Below are positions 9,411 through 21,740 of a stretch of DNA of 64,000 bases, piece after piece; the first letter of the stretch is position 1; every line of letters starts with the position of its first letter. This DNA is from Tetrastigma voinierianum (lineage: Eukaryota > Streptophyta > Magnoliopsida > Vitales > Vitaceae), in contig JAEQBH010000193.1 in assembly GCA_016808115.1 (NCBI GenBank), forward strand, positions 868,001 through 932,000, in the 5' to 3' direction. A program made the translations under genes and the position numbers. The notes under the pieces are model-generated. The model saw only the letters and a program-made list of their open reading frames with translations. It made no database searches and was not told where the DNA came from.

Positions 9411-11961
9411 TGTAAATAAGTTGTTGACATATTTGACATTTTTAATGATTTAATTTTTCTTATTGAGATTTAATTTTTTGGGTGTTTTGAGTTAAATGTG
9501 ATTTATAATATTTTTAGGTTTATTTCTCATTAAGTGATTTGGAAAATATGCAGATACTGGGGTCAAATTACGAGCGGTTGACCGAAATAGAATTTTTAAA
9601 ATACCCAATGAATGAAATAAATTATGAATTTTATGAAGAAAAATTAAGGTCAAAATATATATTTATAAAAAATAAAATTAATGAAAATACACTGAATAAA
9701 ATAATAAATACGTGAAAAATTAGGCAGGGTAGGAAAAGTCAGCAGTTTTTATTTGACCAAGAATTTAAGGAACATTTTTTAAAAGAATTTACAGACCTTA
9801 AAAAAATTCAAAGCTGCAGACTTAAGTATAATGTAGATGAATTTTTAAAATATTGACTCAGAAAATCAGAGCATAAGACAAAATAAAATTGAAGAACCTA
9901 GGTTCTCCATTCGTTGACTACTTTGGGGAAGGAAGAAAATTTGTAATTCCCTTTGCATCAACCTGTGATTTTTCATGGTGGGAACTGCAGGAGGTATAAT
10001 TAAAGCGCCATGGTTTTAATTTTGGTTTTTTACTGGTCTGTATTGGAGGGAAGGGGCTGAATTGATAAATGGTTGTTGTTTGGATGGTCAATTAGGGCTG
10101 TTGGGAATGAATTAATTGTTCTAATGTGTATGCTAGGTTGAAATTGCATTTTGAATCTATAGAATGTGACCTAAGTGGTATGAATTAGGTCTGGTATGTT
10201 TAAAATTTGGGGAAAATGTATTTAGAATGAATTGAGGTGGTAATTAGTGGGATTAAGGGTTGAATCGATTGAATGTGAATTTCAATTTGAAGGTAAACTT
10301 GGACAGAATTATAGGAGGACCTAATGGACGAATTTTAGGTCCAATTTGACATCATTGGAAAGATATGGATGTTAGTGAAATTTTTCCACTGGTTTCAGGT
10401 CTTTTCGACATCAGTAGAGAAAGATATAGGCAAAATACTAACTGATGCGCAATCTGCCAAAAAAAAAACGAGTTTAGTGATTAAACATTAGATATAAGAA
10501 ATTAGTTGTGAAATTGAATATTAAAATTATAATTTTGGGTATTTAGATGTTAAAAGGCAGAATGTTGAAGGTAAGGAAAGTAAAGAGGGGATTTTAAAAA
10601 ATTACTAAAAAGCTCAGTTAGGCGATTAATGAAGCGGTAAACTACTAAATTGAGTAGTGGATAACAAGGTATGGCTCGTTATACTGATTTTGGCGTTATC
10701 GGCTATGTTTAACTGCTTGCATGAACAACCATTATAGCAAACAAAGAGTTGGGAAACACGGTTAAGGGTGAATAGCCTAGGCGAGCACGGACTAATAGGG
10801 AGGTGAGTAAATTTATATCATCGTACTTACCTTAAGTATAAGCGGTGTTTTCGTGTTTGACGATATTGACTATGATTAAGACCCACTTATTCTTAGGCAT
10901 TGATGATTGGAATTTTGTCATATATGCAAACCAGTAATGCTGATGAATAATTTATCTTTGAACACGGATAACTAGCTCTGTGCTATTTGGTGTTATCTCT
11001 TATTTGCACATATGTGAATAGATGTTTATAACTTATAATCATTAATATATTGATGATGTATTCACAGAAAACTTATGTAACAACTGGTGGGAGGTCATCA
11101 GAGCTGTCATGCATGTTTGGTGCGGGCAGAAACAGTGCCTTCTGAAATTGGTAAAACTCCTGAGATAGAACGACAGTTCTCTGGATCTTTGATTGAATGT
11201 GGATTCGAATATAAAGAATAAAGATCATCAAGTTCTTGAATAAATAACCTATATTGTGTTTCAGAACCTCAAAACTCAAACTGTTATTGTTGTTTATATT
11301 GCCTTTATTTGTTGCGCAGCTATATGGTGATGGATCCAGATTGAGCATAAACTTCATCTTGTGGCGAAGCCTTGAAGTACCCTAGCTCACAAAATCATTG
11401 ATGATCCTCGTACCACTCACATGAGTTATCTCACCCCATGAGTTTTCACTCTTTTGGATGACAGAGAAAGGGAGGAATCCAGGCCATTTCTTGACACTTA
11501 GGATTCTGTTGAGCTATAATGGATTAATCTTTTGTTTATTGGTGATCAGAGTCTGGTTTAAGAGGAGTAAATGGTGATTAACCGGGTTATTGGGGTTAAA
11601 TTATTTGGTTAAATCAGAATAGGAATTTTGAATCTAGTTAGGATTGGATCAGTACAGCACTGATGAGAGCATATTGAATCATTTTGATGGATTAATTGAG
11701 GTGGGTTTTATTAAATGGTGACTCATAGTCTATTATTATATTGTGGGAATAATATCATGATATCAGATTTGGGGACCCAGTACATCAAATAGATTTAGAT
11801 TAAATAATACCGAATAACTTGGATTATCATTAGATTATCAATAGATAGGTCTTCAGTGATTTTTAGATTAAATTATGGACTTGGAAGCTTATCTGAGTTT
11901 TTTGTTGACCTTAAACTTACCATTCTAAGCATAGATCCATCTCAAAAATGGGATGTAGGCA
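9411..11961 (+). repeat. 5' LTR of the chromovirus
   Basis: It aligns with 15686-18228 over most of its length. Shared strings include AAATTATGA...AAATTAAGGTC, GAAGAACCTAGGTTCTC, ATTAATTGTTCTAATGTGTAT and a poly-A run before CGAGTTTAGTGATTAAACAT. It starts TGTAAATAAG and ends ...ATGTAGGCA, about 2.55 kb. The two LTRs differ by many indels, most heavily around 10900-11450. Non-coding: I see no gene here. Confidence 0.82.
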
Positions 11962-11972
11962 TAGAAAAAGTT

Positions 11973-11985
11973 CAATATCAGAGCA
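11973..11985 (+). other. Primer-binding site, initiator tRNA-Met type (degenerate)
   Basis: CAATATCAGAGCA lies 11 nt after the LTR end and matches most of the TGGTATCAGAGC consensus complementary to initiator tRNA-Met, including the ATCAGAGC core. Confidence 0.65.
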
Positions 11986-12965
11986 GTTTTAAAGAGCTTT
12001 TTGAGATCTATTCTTGAGTAAATGATAATGTGACACCATGAACATAAGGATTCCAGTCAATCTTTTATATATCATCATAAGTATAATTCAATTTTCTGCG
12101 ATATCTGTAGATGAAAAGTTAAATGTCTTGATATATATTATGAATCTAAGTATCATTTGTTTTTCTTAGATTGTCTGTAATACCAAGAGGAACTAACAAG
12201 AAATGCCTTGGGGCGTGATTACCTCGTAAGGTGTGAAGGGAGAATATGATCAGATGATGTTAGGATACGGATGTAAATTACCGTGCATGAGATTGAGCCC
12301 CGAGATGGAGATAAGATTCACCACACTGATGAAGCTGATCACAGTGAGCTGAGAATGTTCCACCACCGGGTATGCATGTACAAAACGACAGCCAAGTATT
12401 GTTTGATCAAAGGGAACCACTCACTCGTTTTGTGTCCATCTTATGCTAAGTGGAACGAGGGTAAGTGTTAAATCCATAGCTATTAACTTTGCCGAATGAA
12501 TTTAAATTGGAACTATATCATCTGGAATCATAGCAGAGATAATGATAGGATGTAGATTATATCTTGATTTGATTGGATTACTATCTTGGAGTTGAGTGTT
12601 ATCTTGATGTAGAATGGTTATTGATAACTATGCAACCATGGTTGTTATGAAAGAAGATAACGTTGAGCCATTGGAAATGCTGAGTTTGTTTTCAGGGATC
12701 ATATTGATACTAATGCCATGGGTTTCCTTCGCGGCCGAAGGTTACTTAAGAAGAAGTTGCGAGGGTATTTAAGCTCATGTGAGGAATGCTGAAATTTCCT
12801 CTACTAAATTTGGGAGATATACATTGTGAGATTGCCTGGATCATCTTTCTGTGATTTACAGTTAGCACGGTGGAAGTGAGTTTAATATTGACTGACCCTT
12901 TGGTACAAATCACTATGTCTGTGCACTATCTTAGTATGGCACCTTGTGAATTGAAAGAGTTGAAA
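11986..12965 (+). pseudogene. Chromovirus gag and protease remnants
   Basis: Heavily decayed. A piece at 12283-12471 ends with YCLIKGNHSLVLCPSYAKW, in the place of the nucleocapsid; its Cys/His spacing is not a clean CCHC knuckle. Near 12600-12650 a broken frame resembles the ...DWLIDNYAT... segment that follows the protease in Del/Tekay elements. The protease active-site D-S/T-G is not visible. The capsid core cannot be identified with confidence; the assignment comes mainly from position between PBS and RT. Confidence 0.5.
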
Positions 12966-13560
12966 GCGGTTGGAATTGTTGGATAAGGGTTTTATTAGAC
13001 CAAGCGGAGTTCAGTAGGGTGCAGGTGTTGTTATTTGTAAAGAAAAGGATGGGACTGAGGATGTGCATTGATTACCGGCCAGTTGAATAAGGTAACAATC
13101 AAGAATAGGTATCCACTTCAGAATAGATGATTTATTTGACTAATTCTGAGGCAGTCATTTTCAAAAGATTGACCTTAGATTACGATTACCATCGATTGAA
13201 GATAAGGAGGAAGACATACATTGCGTCGAGGACTCGGTATGGTCATTATGGAGTTCTGGTATTACCATTTGGGTTGACACGCACCAGCCGCGTTTATGGA
13301 TTTGATGAAGCGGGTTTTCAAACCTATCTGGATGGTGTGGTGGTGTTTATAGATGATATCACGATTTATTCGAAAAGTCGGAACGTAGGGCGCACCAAGG
13401 TTATGTTGCGGACCCAGCAGAACACATCAAGCGTATGCAAAGCTGTCTAAATGTGGTTTGGCTTATGATCTGGTTTCTAATAGCAGGGCATGATAGCAAA
13501 GGAAGGGTGTTCGAGGTGGATCGAAGAAGGTAGAAGCGGTGTCTAAACTTTGGGCCCTGA
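12966..13560 (+). pseudogene. Chromovirus reverse transcriptase
   Basis: Across three frames the plus strand reads GFIRPS, KKRMGLRMCIDY, LNKVTIKNRYPL, RTRYGHYGVLVLPFGLT and VVVFIDDITIYSKS. The FIDDI box at about 13340-13361 keeps both catalytic aspartates. The order and spacing fit Ty3 RT, but about 60 codons between the template grip and the palm are compressed and frames change repeatedly. Confidence 0.87.
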
Positions 13561-14289
13561 TGTGGGCGAGATACGTAGTTTTAAGTTATGTCTGGCTGGA
13601 TATTACGGAGATTTGTGAAGATTTTCGAATATCTTGCTCATGACACATTTGTTGATCGGGAAGCAAGTAAATTTGAGTGGGATGACACACAGCCCAGACA
13701 GTTTCCGAAACTTAAGGATTTCTTAACTCTTTTGCTCAGTGTTGGCATTACCAGATCGGGGAGGTATATGTGATGTATTGTGATGCCTCAGTAGAGATTA
13801 GGTTGTGTTTTGATGAGTGGAATGTAATAACGCCATCGGTGATTAAGGAGACGCCAAATTTGAATTATCACCCCGCGACTGGAGATGGCGGCGGTGAGAT
13901 TTTTGCGAAGATGTGGAGTACTATGGTGAGAAGTGTGAGATTTACACACGGATCCACAAAAGCCTTCAATACATTATTGACGAGAGAGATTTGAATCTCG
14001 AGCGAGGGAGATCGTGGGGATTCTTTGAAAGACTATGATTGCCGGATTTTATATCATCTATGGGAGGCTTGATGTGGTGGCTGATGTTTGGCAGGAAGTA
14101 GGCAGGCGATCCTTGCTATTTCGGTACATAAGAGGAATATAGTGATGAAGGAGTTGAGGGATCTGAAAAAAATTTTAATATGGGAATACGATTTGATTCT
14201 GAGAGTCGGGGATTATTGCCTGGATCCAGTGGGAAGCCCTTGCCAGTTGATGAGATCAAGGCCGACAGAATAAGATCTTCTTTATTAAA
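13561..14289 (+). pseudogene. Chromovirus RNase H
   Basis: Pieces at 13588-13773 include GYYGDL-like and FEWDDTQPRQFPKLKDFLT, corresponding to the connection segment that precedes Ty3 RNase H (F.W...Q.AF..LK..LT). YCDAS at about 13773 matches the first catalytic aspartate segment. The rest (13800-14280) is scrambled. Confidence 0.7.
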
Positions 14290-15350
14290 GTGAGGAAGGC
14301 AGTGCGGTCGGGAGACGAGACTATCGGATTTAGAAGTAGGGATGGCGTGTTGAGACAAGGAAATAGACTGTGTGTGCCTGATGTAGATGGGTTGAGACAA
14401 AGGATTCTACAGGAAGCCCATAATGCACCTTATAGTGTTCATCCAGGAGTCACCAAGATGTACCAAGATGTTAAAGGTATGTATTGGTGGAATGGGATGA
14501 AAAAGGATGTGAAAGCACGATTATGGCATCATGTTTTGACATGCCAACAAATTCAAGGTCGAGCACGAGACCCACAGGTCTTACGAAGTTGCCATTACCT
14601 GAATGGAAATGGGAGAGAATTACTATGGATTTCGTGGTTGGGTTACTAAGAAACAAGAGGGGCATGATTACCGATGCGGGTTATATCGTTTGGCAGATTG
14701 GCCAATCAGCTACCATCTTAAATTTGGCCAAGACCACTTATACGGTGTACGGTATGCCACGAGATGTATACGGGCGGTATAGTGTGGCCCGCGCAGTGCG
14801 GTGTCATAATTATCGGCGAGGAGGTCCACGATTCACCTCGAGTTGTGGCGAAACGAGAAGCCTTGGGTACTAAAGCTGGATTGATCTGACCTTCCATCCT
14901 CAGACGAGATGGGCGGTCAGACGGATGATTCGGACTCTTGAGGATTATGCTGGGATGTGTGTTATGGATTTGGAGGTAGTTGGGAAAAATGTTGCCTTTG
15001 GTAGAGTTTGCTTATAATACGACTACCATTCTCTGATAGGCGCCATATGAGGGCCTCTATGGTAAATGATCACCTTAACTTGTTGGATGGAGGTAGGTGA
15101 TAGGAAGTGGAAGGTCAGGTTGATCAGGAGAAACTTACGAGAAAGTACCTATTATTGGGAAGAATGAGGGCGGCTTTCGATCGACAAAGGTTATCTTTGA
15201 TCAGAGCCCGGGATATCTGATTTGGTGTGGGTGATGCGTTTTCCTTAAAATATCTCCTATAGAGAGTAGTGAGATTCGGGAAGAAAGGGAAGGCGACACC
15301 GAGATATAGGGCCATTAAGATATTGAATAGGGTTGGCAATGTATCTTCTG
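14290..15350 (+). pseudogene. Chromovirus integrase
   Basis: The zinc-binding H2C2 region is clear in the frame 14290-14649: VPDVDGLRQRILQEAHNAPY, SVHPGVTKMYQDVKGMYWW and LTCQQIQ. The catalytic core follows in the next frame, with LPEWKWERITMDFVVGL at about 14590-14650, then PRFTS near 14830 and VEFAYNT near 15005. The GKY-like C-terminal part is fragmentary. Minus-strand ORFs here are shadows. Confidence 0.88.
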
Positions 15351-15660
15351 ATTAAGCTTTGCCCCCTAACTTTGGCCATGCCATCGAGTGTTTCACATCT
15401 CAATGCGAATCGTTCCTCATCAGTCTCACATTCTTGGATTCAGGAGATTGAGGTTGATAAGGATGTTGTCATATGAAGAGTGCATTAGCCATAGTGGATA
15501 GACGAGACCCGAGTGAGAAACAAAGAAATAGCTATGGTAAAGGTTCGATTAGGCGGAATCATGAAGTAAGAGGAGTGCACAGGAGAGTGGCTTGGTCGAT
15601 GAAGGACAAATATCCTCAACTCTTCGAGTGATAGGTACACACTCTTTAATAAATTCGGGC
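15351..15660 (+). pseudogene. Chromodomain-like C-terminus of chromovirus pol
   Basis: Broken frames before the PPT show remnants of the YEE..I.I.DRR...RSK.IA.VKV...........WE...D....YP.LF arrangement, ending KDKYPQLFE at about 15607-15630. This matches the chromodomain region at the end of plant chromovirus integrases. The aromatic cage residues cannot be judged. Confidence 0.6.
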
Positions 15661-15667
15661 AATTTTA

Positions 15668-15685
15668 TAAAGGGGGTGGGGGGAA
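15668..15685 (+). other. Polypurine tract of the chromovirus
   Basis: An 18-nt run of A and G with a single T (AAAGGGGGTGGGGGGAA core) abuts the LTR start TGTAACACC at 15686. Confidence 0.9.
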
Positions 15686-18228
15686 TGTAACACCCCAAAC
15701 ATTTTAGTAGTTTTTTCTTTTCATAGATTTATGATTTTAGTGTTTAAAGTCCATATGCTATTTATAATAATTTTTAGGAATTATTTCTCAGTCAAAATGA
15801 ATTTTAGGAAAATATACCTGACAAAGGGTCAAGTCGAAGCTGATTGACCAAAATAGAATTACACAAAAATACCCAATGAATGAAAATAAATTATGGGAGA
15901 TTTTCTGAAGCAAATTAAGGTCAAATATATGTTATAAAATAAAATTAATGAAAATACATGAATAAAAATAATAAAAATACGTGAACAAGAGTAGACCAGG
16001 TAGGGAAAAGTCAGCAGATTTTGTTGACCAAGGGCAAAGACATTTTTAAAAAATTCCCAGGGCCTTAAAAAAATTCAAGAAAAACTGCAGAGACTTAAGT
16101 CACAACTATATGATTATTTTTAAAAGTATTAGGACTCAGAAAATCGAGCAGAAGACAAAATAAAAAAATTGAAGAACCTAGGTTCTCATTATTCAAACGC
16201 CTTGGCTGTAGGAAGAAGAAGAATTTGTTGCAGCCAATTCCCTTTGAATCAATGATGATTTTCATGGTGGGAGACTTCTGAAGGTATATTAAAGCACCAT
16301 GGTTTTTTAATTTTGGTTTCATGGTCTGTATTGGGAGAAGGGCTGATTGATAAATGGTTGTTGTTTGGATGGTCAATTAAGCAGGACTGTTTGGAATGAA
16401 TTAATTGTTCTAATGTGTATGCTAGGTTGCAATTGCATTTTGAATCTACAGAATGTGACCTAAGAGGTATGAATTAGGTCAGTATGTTCCAAATTTGGGA
16501 AAATGTATTTAGAATGAATTGAGGTGGTAATTAGTGGAATTAAGGGTTGAATCAGATGTGAATTTCTGTTTGAAGATTAGGCTTGGACAGAGTCATAGGA
16601 GGACCTAATGGACGAATTTTAGGACCAGCTGACATCATTGAAATATATGGATGTTAGTGAAATTTGCCACTGGTTTTAGGTCTTTTTCGATCGGTAGAAA
16701 GAAGAATATAGGCAAAATACTAACTGATCATCTGCCAAAAAAAAAAAAAACGAGTTTAGTGATTAAACATTAGATATAAGAAATTAGTTTGTGAAATTAG
16801 AATATTGAAATTATAATTTTGGGTATTTAGATGTTAAAGGCAGAATGTTGAAGGTAAGGAAAGTAAAAGGGGATTTTAAAAAATTATTTAAAAAAGCTCA
16901 AGTTAGGCGATTAAATAGAAACTGGCTTGCTAGTGAGTAGTGGATAACAAGGTATGGCTCGTTATGATTTTGGCGTTATCTTTATATTTCTTTTCTTGTG
17001 AATATTGGTATAACGGCGAAAGTGGGAGAAACTCACAGAACAGATTAGATAGCCTGAGCACACAGTTTAATAGGGAGGTGAATAAATTTATATCATCGTA
17101 CTTGCACCTTCGAAATGTATAAGCGGTGTTTTCATTGTTGAGCTTGATGTAGTAATTATTATGATTAAGACCCTTATTCTTGACATTCATTAGAGATTAA
17201 TTTTATTATATACCACAAGTCAAATATACGATGAATATTCATCTTTGAAACACGGTCCAGCTAACTCTTATTGTATTTGTTTATCTATGTTACATCACGA
17301 GTGCGGGTGGCTCATCGTATAGTATTGTGTCATTGATGGTATGAATCACGGAAAGCCTAGCGATGGGGAGTCCTTCGGGCTATGTGCACATGGTACCTGG
17401 TGGGACAAGCCAATGCCTTACTGAAGAGTGGTAAACTCCACAAGTAGAGCAGAAGCCCGTTCTGTACTTTATGTGATTAAGGTGTCTGGTTCTTGATATA
17501 AAGGTAAAAATGAATGTCAGTTCTGAATGGTAAACTATGTTTGTGTTTCAAACTACAAAACTCATTTGATATTGTTGTTCATATTGCCGTTATTTGTTTG
17601 CATAACCTTATATGCGGTGATTGATTGATTGAGCATAACCATCCTTGTGAAATGGCCTTGAATTGCCTAGCCTCACAAGTATGGTATATATTTTACTCCT
17701 GCGAGTTATCTCACCGTTGATTTCCTCCTTTTCCGGGAGTGCAGACAGAGAAAGGAGAATCAGGCATTTCTTGACCACTTGGATCTGAAACATGTAATGG
17801 ATTATTATTTTGTTTATTTGGTGAATAGAGTCTAAAGTTTTTAAGAAGGCTCCATGGTGAATTAACTTGGTTATTGGGTTAATTATTTGGTTCATCGATA
17901 AATTTTGAATAGTTGGAGTTGGATAGAATTTTGCTTTTGATAAACCTTATTGATATTTTACGATGGGACCGTTAAGATTCGTTTTTATTAATTGGACGAC
18001 ATAGTCTGTTGTTATGTGTTTGAGATAATATCATGATGTAGTTTGGATTAATTATTAGTAGATTTTAGATTGATTTTGCGAATAACGGGATTTATCATTA
18101 GTTATAAGCGAATAGGTCTTGCCCGAATTTTAATTAGAAATTATGGGACTTGGGCTTGCTCTGGGTTTGGTGGCCTTAAGCCCCTACCATTCCTCGCCGA
18201 GTCCTGACCTATAAAGTGGGATGTGACA
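15686..18228 (+). repeat. 3' LTR of the chromovirus
   Basis: It starts TGTAACACCCCAAAC and ends GGGATGTGACA, 2.54 kb, matching the 5' LTR from 9411. An A-run of 13 at about 16738 is 9 in the 5' copy. It is non-coding, and small ORFs here are chance. Confidence 0.85.
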
Positions 18229-18445
18229 TTCGTGCCTGCAGTTTCAGGAGGCTCTACGGGTGACCACAGAGAAGGAATTCCTAAGAGTAGTGAACAATTT
18301 CTCAAAGGTATGCGAACCTGATAATGGAGATCTAATGAGCTCTATGAATGTAAGTTGATAAATCGTCTTCTCACTTGAAATCGAGATTGAGTTGAATGAC
18401 ATCGTTCATGTTCACCTCGATTCGAGCATTAAGTTTAATCCCAGG
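18229..18445 (+). repeat. LTR-a, right fragment
   Basis: After the chromovirus, the sequence matches LTR-b at about 20395-20615 (GGAGATCTAAT...GCTCT.TGA.TGTAAG, CTTCTCACTTGAAATCGAGATTGAGTTGAAT, GTTCACCTCG). It breaks off at about 18445. The last 0.8 kb of the LTR is missing. Confidence 0.8.
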
Positions 18446-19037
18446 CTGAAATGGGAATGAACAATTTAAACATAAAGAAATCAAGAAGATACCCCAAAGA
18501 TGAGTTTGGAGATCAAGTAAAAATTGCAAGGAAAAAGAAGAACCTTGATTAAGTAAGAAAGAAGGAGAAAGAGATGCAGGTAATCTTTAACCTAAAAAAT
18601 TCATCCATCCACCAAAGATGACGACATTACAAACCTAAGGCGATTAATCTTGAAGGTTGGAATTACCTACATTAGTAGAGATCAATATGAACAAGCATAT
18701 GGAATTTGGAAAATCTTGAAAGGATCAAAGCTGTGAAGGACCTCGGAGGTTAAATGACTCACTAAGAAAGGAAGAAGACAACCTACTTTTCCGTGGGATC
18801 AGCCTTTATCATTTGCAAAACAAATTCAACATTTTAGTTTTGTACACCGGATTGAGTAGAGACTAACCTTCATCTGGACTTGAAGCTAGATATCAGAGAA
18901 AGAATGCAATTCTAGTCTTTCAATTAAATTGGTTGCAAGTGCAAAACAAAACAGAAAAATGTCCTTTTGTTTGAGGACAAACAAATCTTTCTTTTCTTTG
19001 CTTTCGGGGGCGAAGCAAAATTTAAGTTTGGGGAGTT
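18446..19037 (+). other. Internal 3' tail of an Athila-lineage element, with PPT
   Basis: Homologous to 32440-33026 (element B) and about 62940-63507 (element C). Shared strings include TGTACACCGGATTGAGTAGAGACTAACC and AATGTCCTTTTGTTTGAG. It ends with the PPT AAGTTTGGGGAGTT just before LTR-b. It is joined directly to the truncated LTR-a, so PBS, gag, pol and the env-like ORF of this unit were deleted. Confidence 0.85.
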
Positions 19038-21426
19038 TGGTGAGCTTAAGAGTATCAATTTTTCAGTCCATTTTATGATTGATTTCTGTCTTAAGAATGA
19101 TTTATATACGAGTGTGCAGGAATAACTCACCAAAAGCCTTATACATTGAGGAAATTCAAGAGAAATAGGATATTGCAGTAGAAGGAGCAGAAAGTGGCTG
19201 AGCGGGAATGACAGGCCCGGGGGCGGTATCGCGATAGGAGAGGTGCCGCGAGGAAGAAAGGACGTGTCGCGGCGCGCGGGTAATGAAGAATCACATCAAG
19301 TTGCAGCCCGCAACGCCGATCGCGCGACGCAGGAGAACGCAGTGAAAGCGAAACGGCCCAGTGCGTAGCGACTCAGTCGATGGCCGTAAATTGTGAAGAG
19401 CGAAGACGCGATCTCAGCGACACCATTTCGAGCTCGCGGCGAAATTGAAAGGCGAAGCGTGGAGCATATGGAGGTCATGACCACGAAGAATAGAGATTGC
19501 GACATAAGATTTTCAAAGAAGCGAACATCGAAGTCGCGGCGATTAGAAGAGATCGCGACATCAACGAATCGAGGTGTTCCTAGAGTCGGTCATCGAGGAG
19601 ACAACTTGCAGGAATTGGTGCGGCGATCATTTAGAATTCGCAACCCGGAAAGATGAACCTTCTTTGGGAAGAATGGATGAGTGATTAGACAAGCGATGTC
19701 GCGACCAAATAAAGCTTCGACATATCTTTGAACAAGCGGTAAAAACTGCTTGAGGTGACACCGGAAGAGCCAAGGGATGCTAAAATATGTGACCAAATAA
19801 AAGCACGCAGCGTATGCTTAGACAACTGATGTAAGCTGCAAAGAGAATCAGGTTGCGACATTAACAACGAAATGGGCGATTAATCTGAAATCCTGAGGAG
19901 GCGCATCAAAGTTAGACTGACTTGAGACTCATAAATAAGCGGCTTGCTATTGAAGGAAGCGTGGCGGCTCGAGCGAGGGGTCTGGGTAGCCTAAGGCTCA
20001 TATGTATTTTAATTTTCTTTTTCTACATTTTTATTTTTAGATTAGATTGTTATTTCTTTCAAATTTTGGATACGGGCGTTAATTTGTTAAAGTAAGTGAA
20101 TCACGAAATTCATTTCTTTCAGAAGTCTTTGCTGGATCGTCTGAAGTCGGACAAATTTTAAATCGGATTTCCGATTAATCCCAAGTCTACGGTGGTTCTC
20201 TTAATCGAAAGCCATTGTAGGGTGTAATAAAGTAATTTAGAAACGGCTTCCATTGAATAGACTCTGTTGTTAGAATTTATCTCCTACGAAATTTATGTGC
20301 GAAGAACTTGAGTTTATAAATCTACTTCTTCAGTTGAATATTACTGTATACGATCCCAATGTCAGTGTCCTATACCCATAATAGGATTGTCTCATGCTCT
20401 GATTTCCAGGAGGCCCTCCCGGTGACCTGAAGGCATTCCACGAGAGTGATGAGCTCTAATTTCTCAATGGTATCTGAACACGATAATGGAGATCTAATAG
20501 GCTCTGTGAGTGTAAGTCGATAAATCATCTTCTCACTTGAAATCGAGATTGAGTTGAATAGGCTTATCAATTTAAAAAAGTAGAGTTCACCTCGGTCGAG
20601 CAGTAGTTCAATCCTGGTAGCAAGGATCTAATCGAGAAAGGATGAAATTTGTTCCAATTTTGAGGAAGAGAAACCGAGTAAAGTACAAACCTACCTTTGT
20701 CTTAGGAGCTAAGGTTTTACAGTCCATGTTCGAGGTATAAAAGTATTGAAAAGAAAAATATCATAAAACAGAACTGGCAACACGAGATTAAAGTAGTTAT
20801 CTAATCTCTGTCTTGAGAAAGAATCGGGGAAGATTAGATGATGAGCGATCTTTATGGGAAATCAAGCTTTGCACTACCCTAATCCCCTTAGACAAAATTT
20901 TAAATATGTTAGTTCCACGAAGAAGCAAAGATTCTGAGTAATGCAAATTTGATGTTTCACAATAGCGGTATTTTCAATGCTCCTTTAAAAAGATAGCCCC
21001 ATTCGGTCACGAATTTGTTATTTTAGATTTTCGATTTTAATTCATTTTGTTATTAAATCTCTTTTCTTAGTTTTTATTATTTTAAGGTTTGCTAAGAATA
21101 TTTCAATTGCCTATCAAAGTCCAAATAGTATAGAGTTCGAGTAGTCAGGGTAGTTCATTGAGAATTCTTGAGATCTCTATGGGTACGATATCTGGACTTA
21201 AATCCAATTTACTACTTGTTGAGCACATTGCACTTGCGGCATCTGAATCAAAACCCCGAGAAAAGAAAATAATTTACTCTTAAAAACAACTTTTAATGAG
21301 TACAATAGATAAGACTGTAAACAAGTTTCATGGCATTATTCTTTGGGGATTAGATAATAGTCCTTGGGTAATAACGCTATAAATTTATGTATGCGACGTA
21401 TTGACCATCAACGAAAGAGGTGAACA
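19038..21426 (+). repeat. LTR-b (2.39 kb)
   Basis: It starts TGGTGAGCTTAAGAG after a PPT and ends GGTGAACA just before a PBS, so it serves as 3' LTR for the left unit and 5' LTR for element B. It contains GTCGCG-type motifs (one perfect GTCGCGAC at 19698), a TATA-like ATAAATAA at 19931 and the conserved 3' half GCTAAGAATATTT..TTGCCTATCAAAGTC. Non-coding. Confidence 0.87.
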
Positions 21427-21430
21427 AGTT

Positions 21431-21446
21431 TTTAGGCGCCGTTCTT
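21431..21446 (+). other. Primer-binding site of element B (degenerate tRNA-Asp type)
   Basis: TTTAGGCGCCGTTCTTG follows LTR-b by 4 nt. Nine bases (GGCGCCGTT) match the tRNA-Asp complement seen intact in element 1; the remaining GCCGGGGA is lost. Confidence 0.7.
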
Positions 21447-21740
21447 GAGTTGAAAGAATTTGGTGAATCAATATTCGAGACCCAGCGAAATACTAGTTTG
21501 GACATAAATTTATAAAAAATAGAAAATTTGCAAAAATATGATTGAGCAGACATTCTTTACAGCAAGCTCTGAAGTACCTGTGACTTTTCATGTTAAATCA
21601 AATTTTGGTATCATGACTCCATTTGATCTCGGGATATTATAATTTCGAAGTTAATTCATGCGAGACGGGGAGCTGGTGTTGCCACTAGACACGAGATGAA
21701 AGAAGAACACTTAGAGGGTTAAGAAAGGTTAAAGTGCGAA
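21447..21740 (+). other. 5' leader of element B
   Basis: Non-coding leader between PBS and gag, alignable with 53421-53640 of element C. No ORF or structure is identified. Confidence 0.55.

Larger units (their letters stand above)
9411..18228 (+). mobile_element. Tekay/Del-like Ty3 chromovirus inserted in LTR-a
   Basis: Complete in outline at 8.8 kb: 5' LTR, tRNA-iMet-type PBS, degenerate gag and protease, RT, RNase H, integrase, a chromodomain-like end, PPT and 3' LTR. The 3' LTR starts TGTAACACCCC after a strong PPT, typical of chromoviruses. LTR-a sequence continues on both sides when it is removed, which proves nested insertion. No clear 5-bp target duplication is visible. Confidence 0.85.

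Noticed and set aside
9405..18235. 5-bp target duplication of the chromovirus
   Set aside because: Flanks TCTCA and TTCGT do not match; any duplication has been lost or altered.
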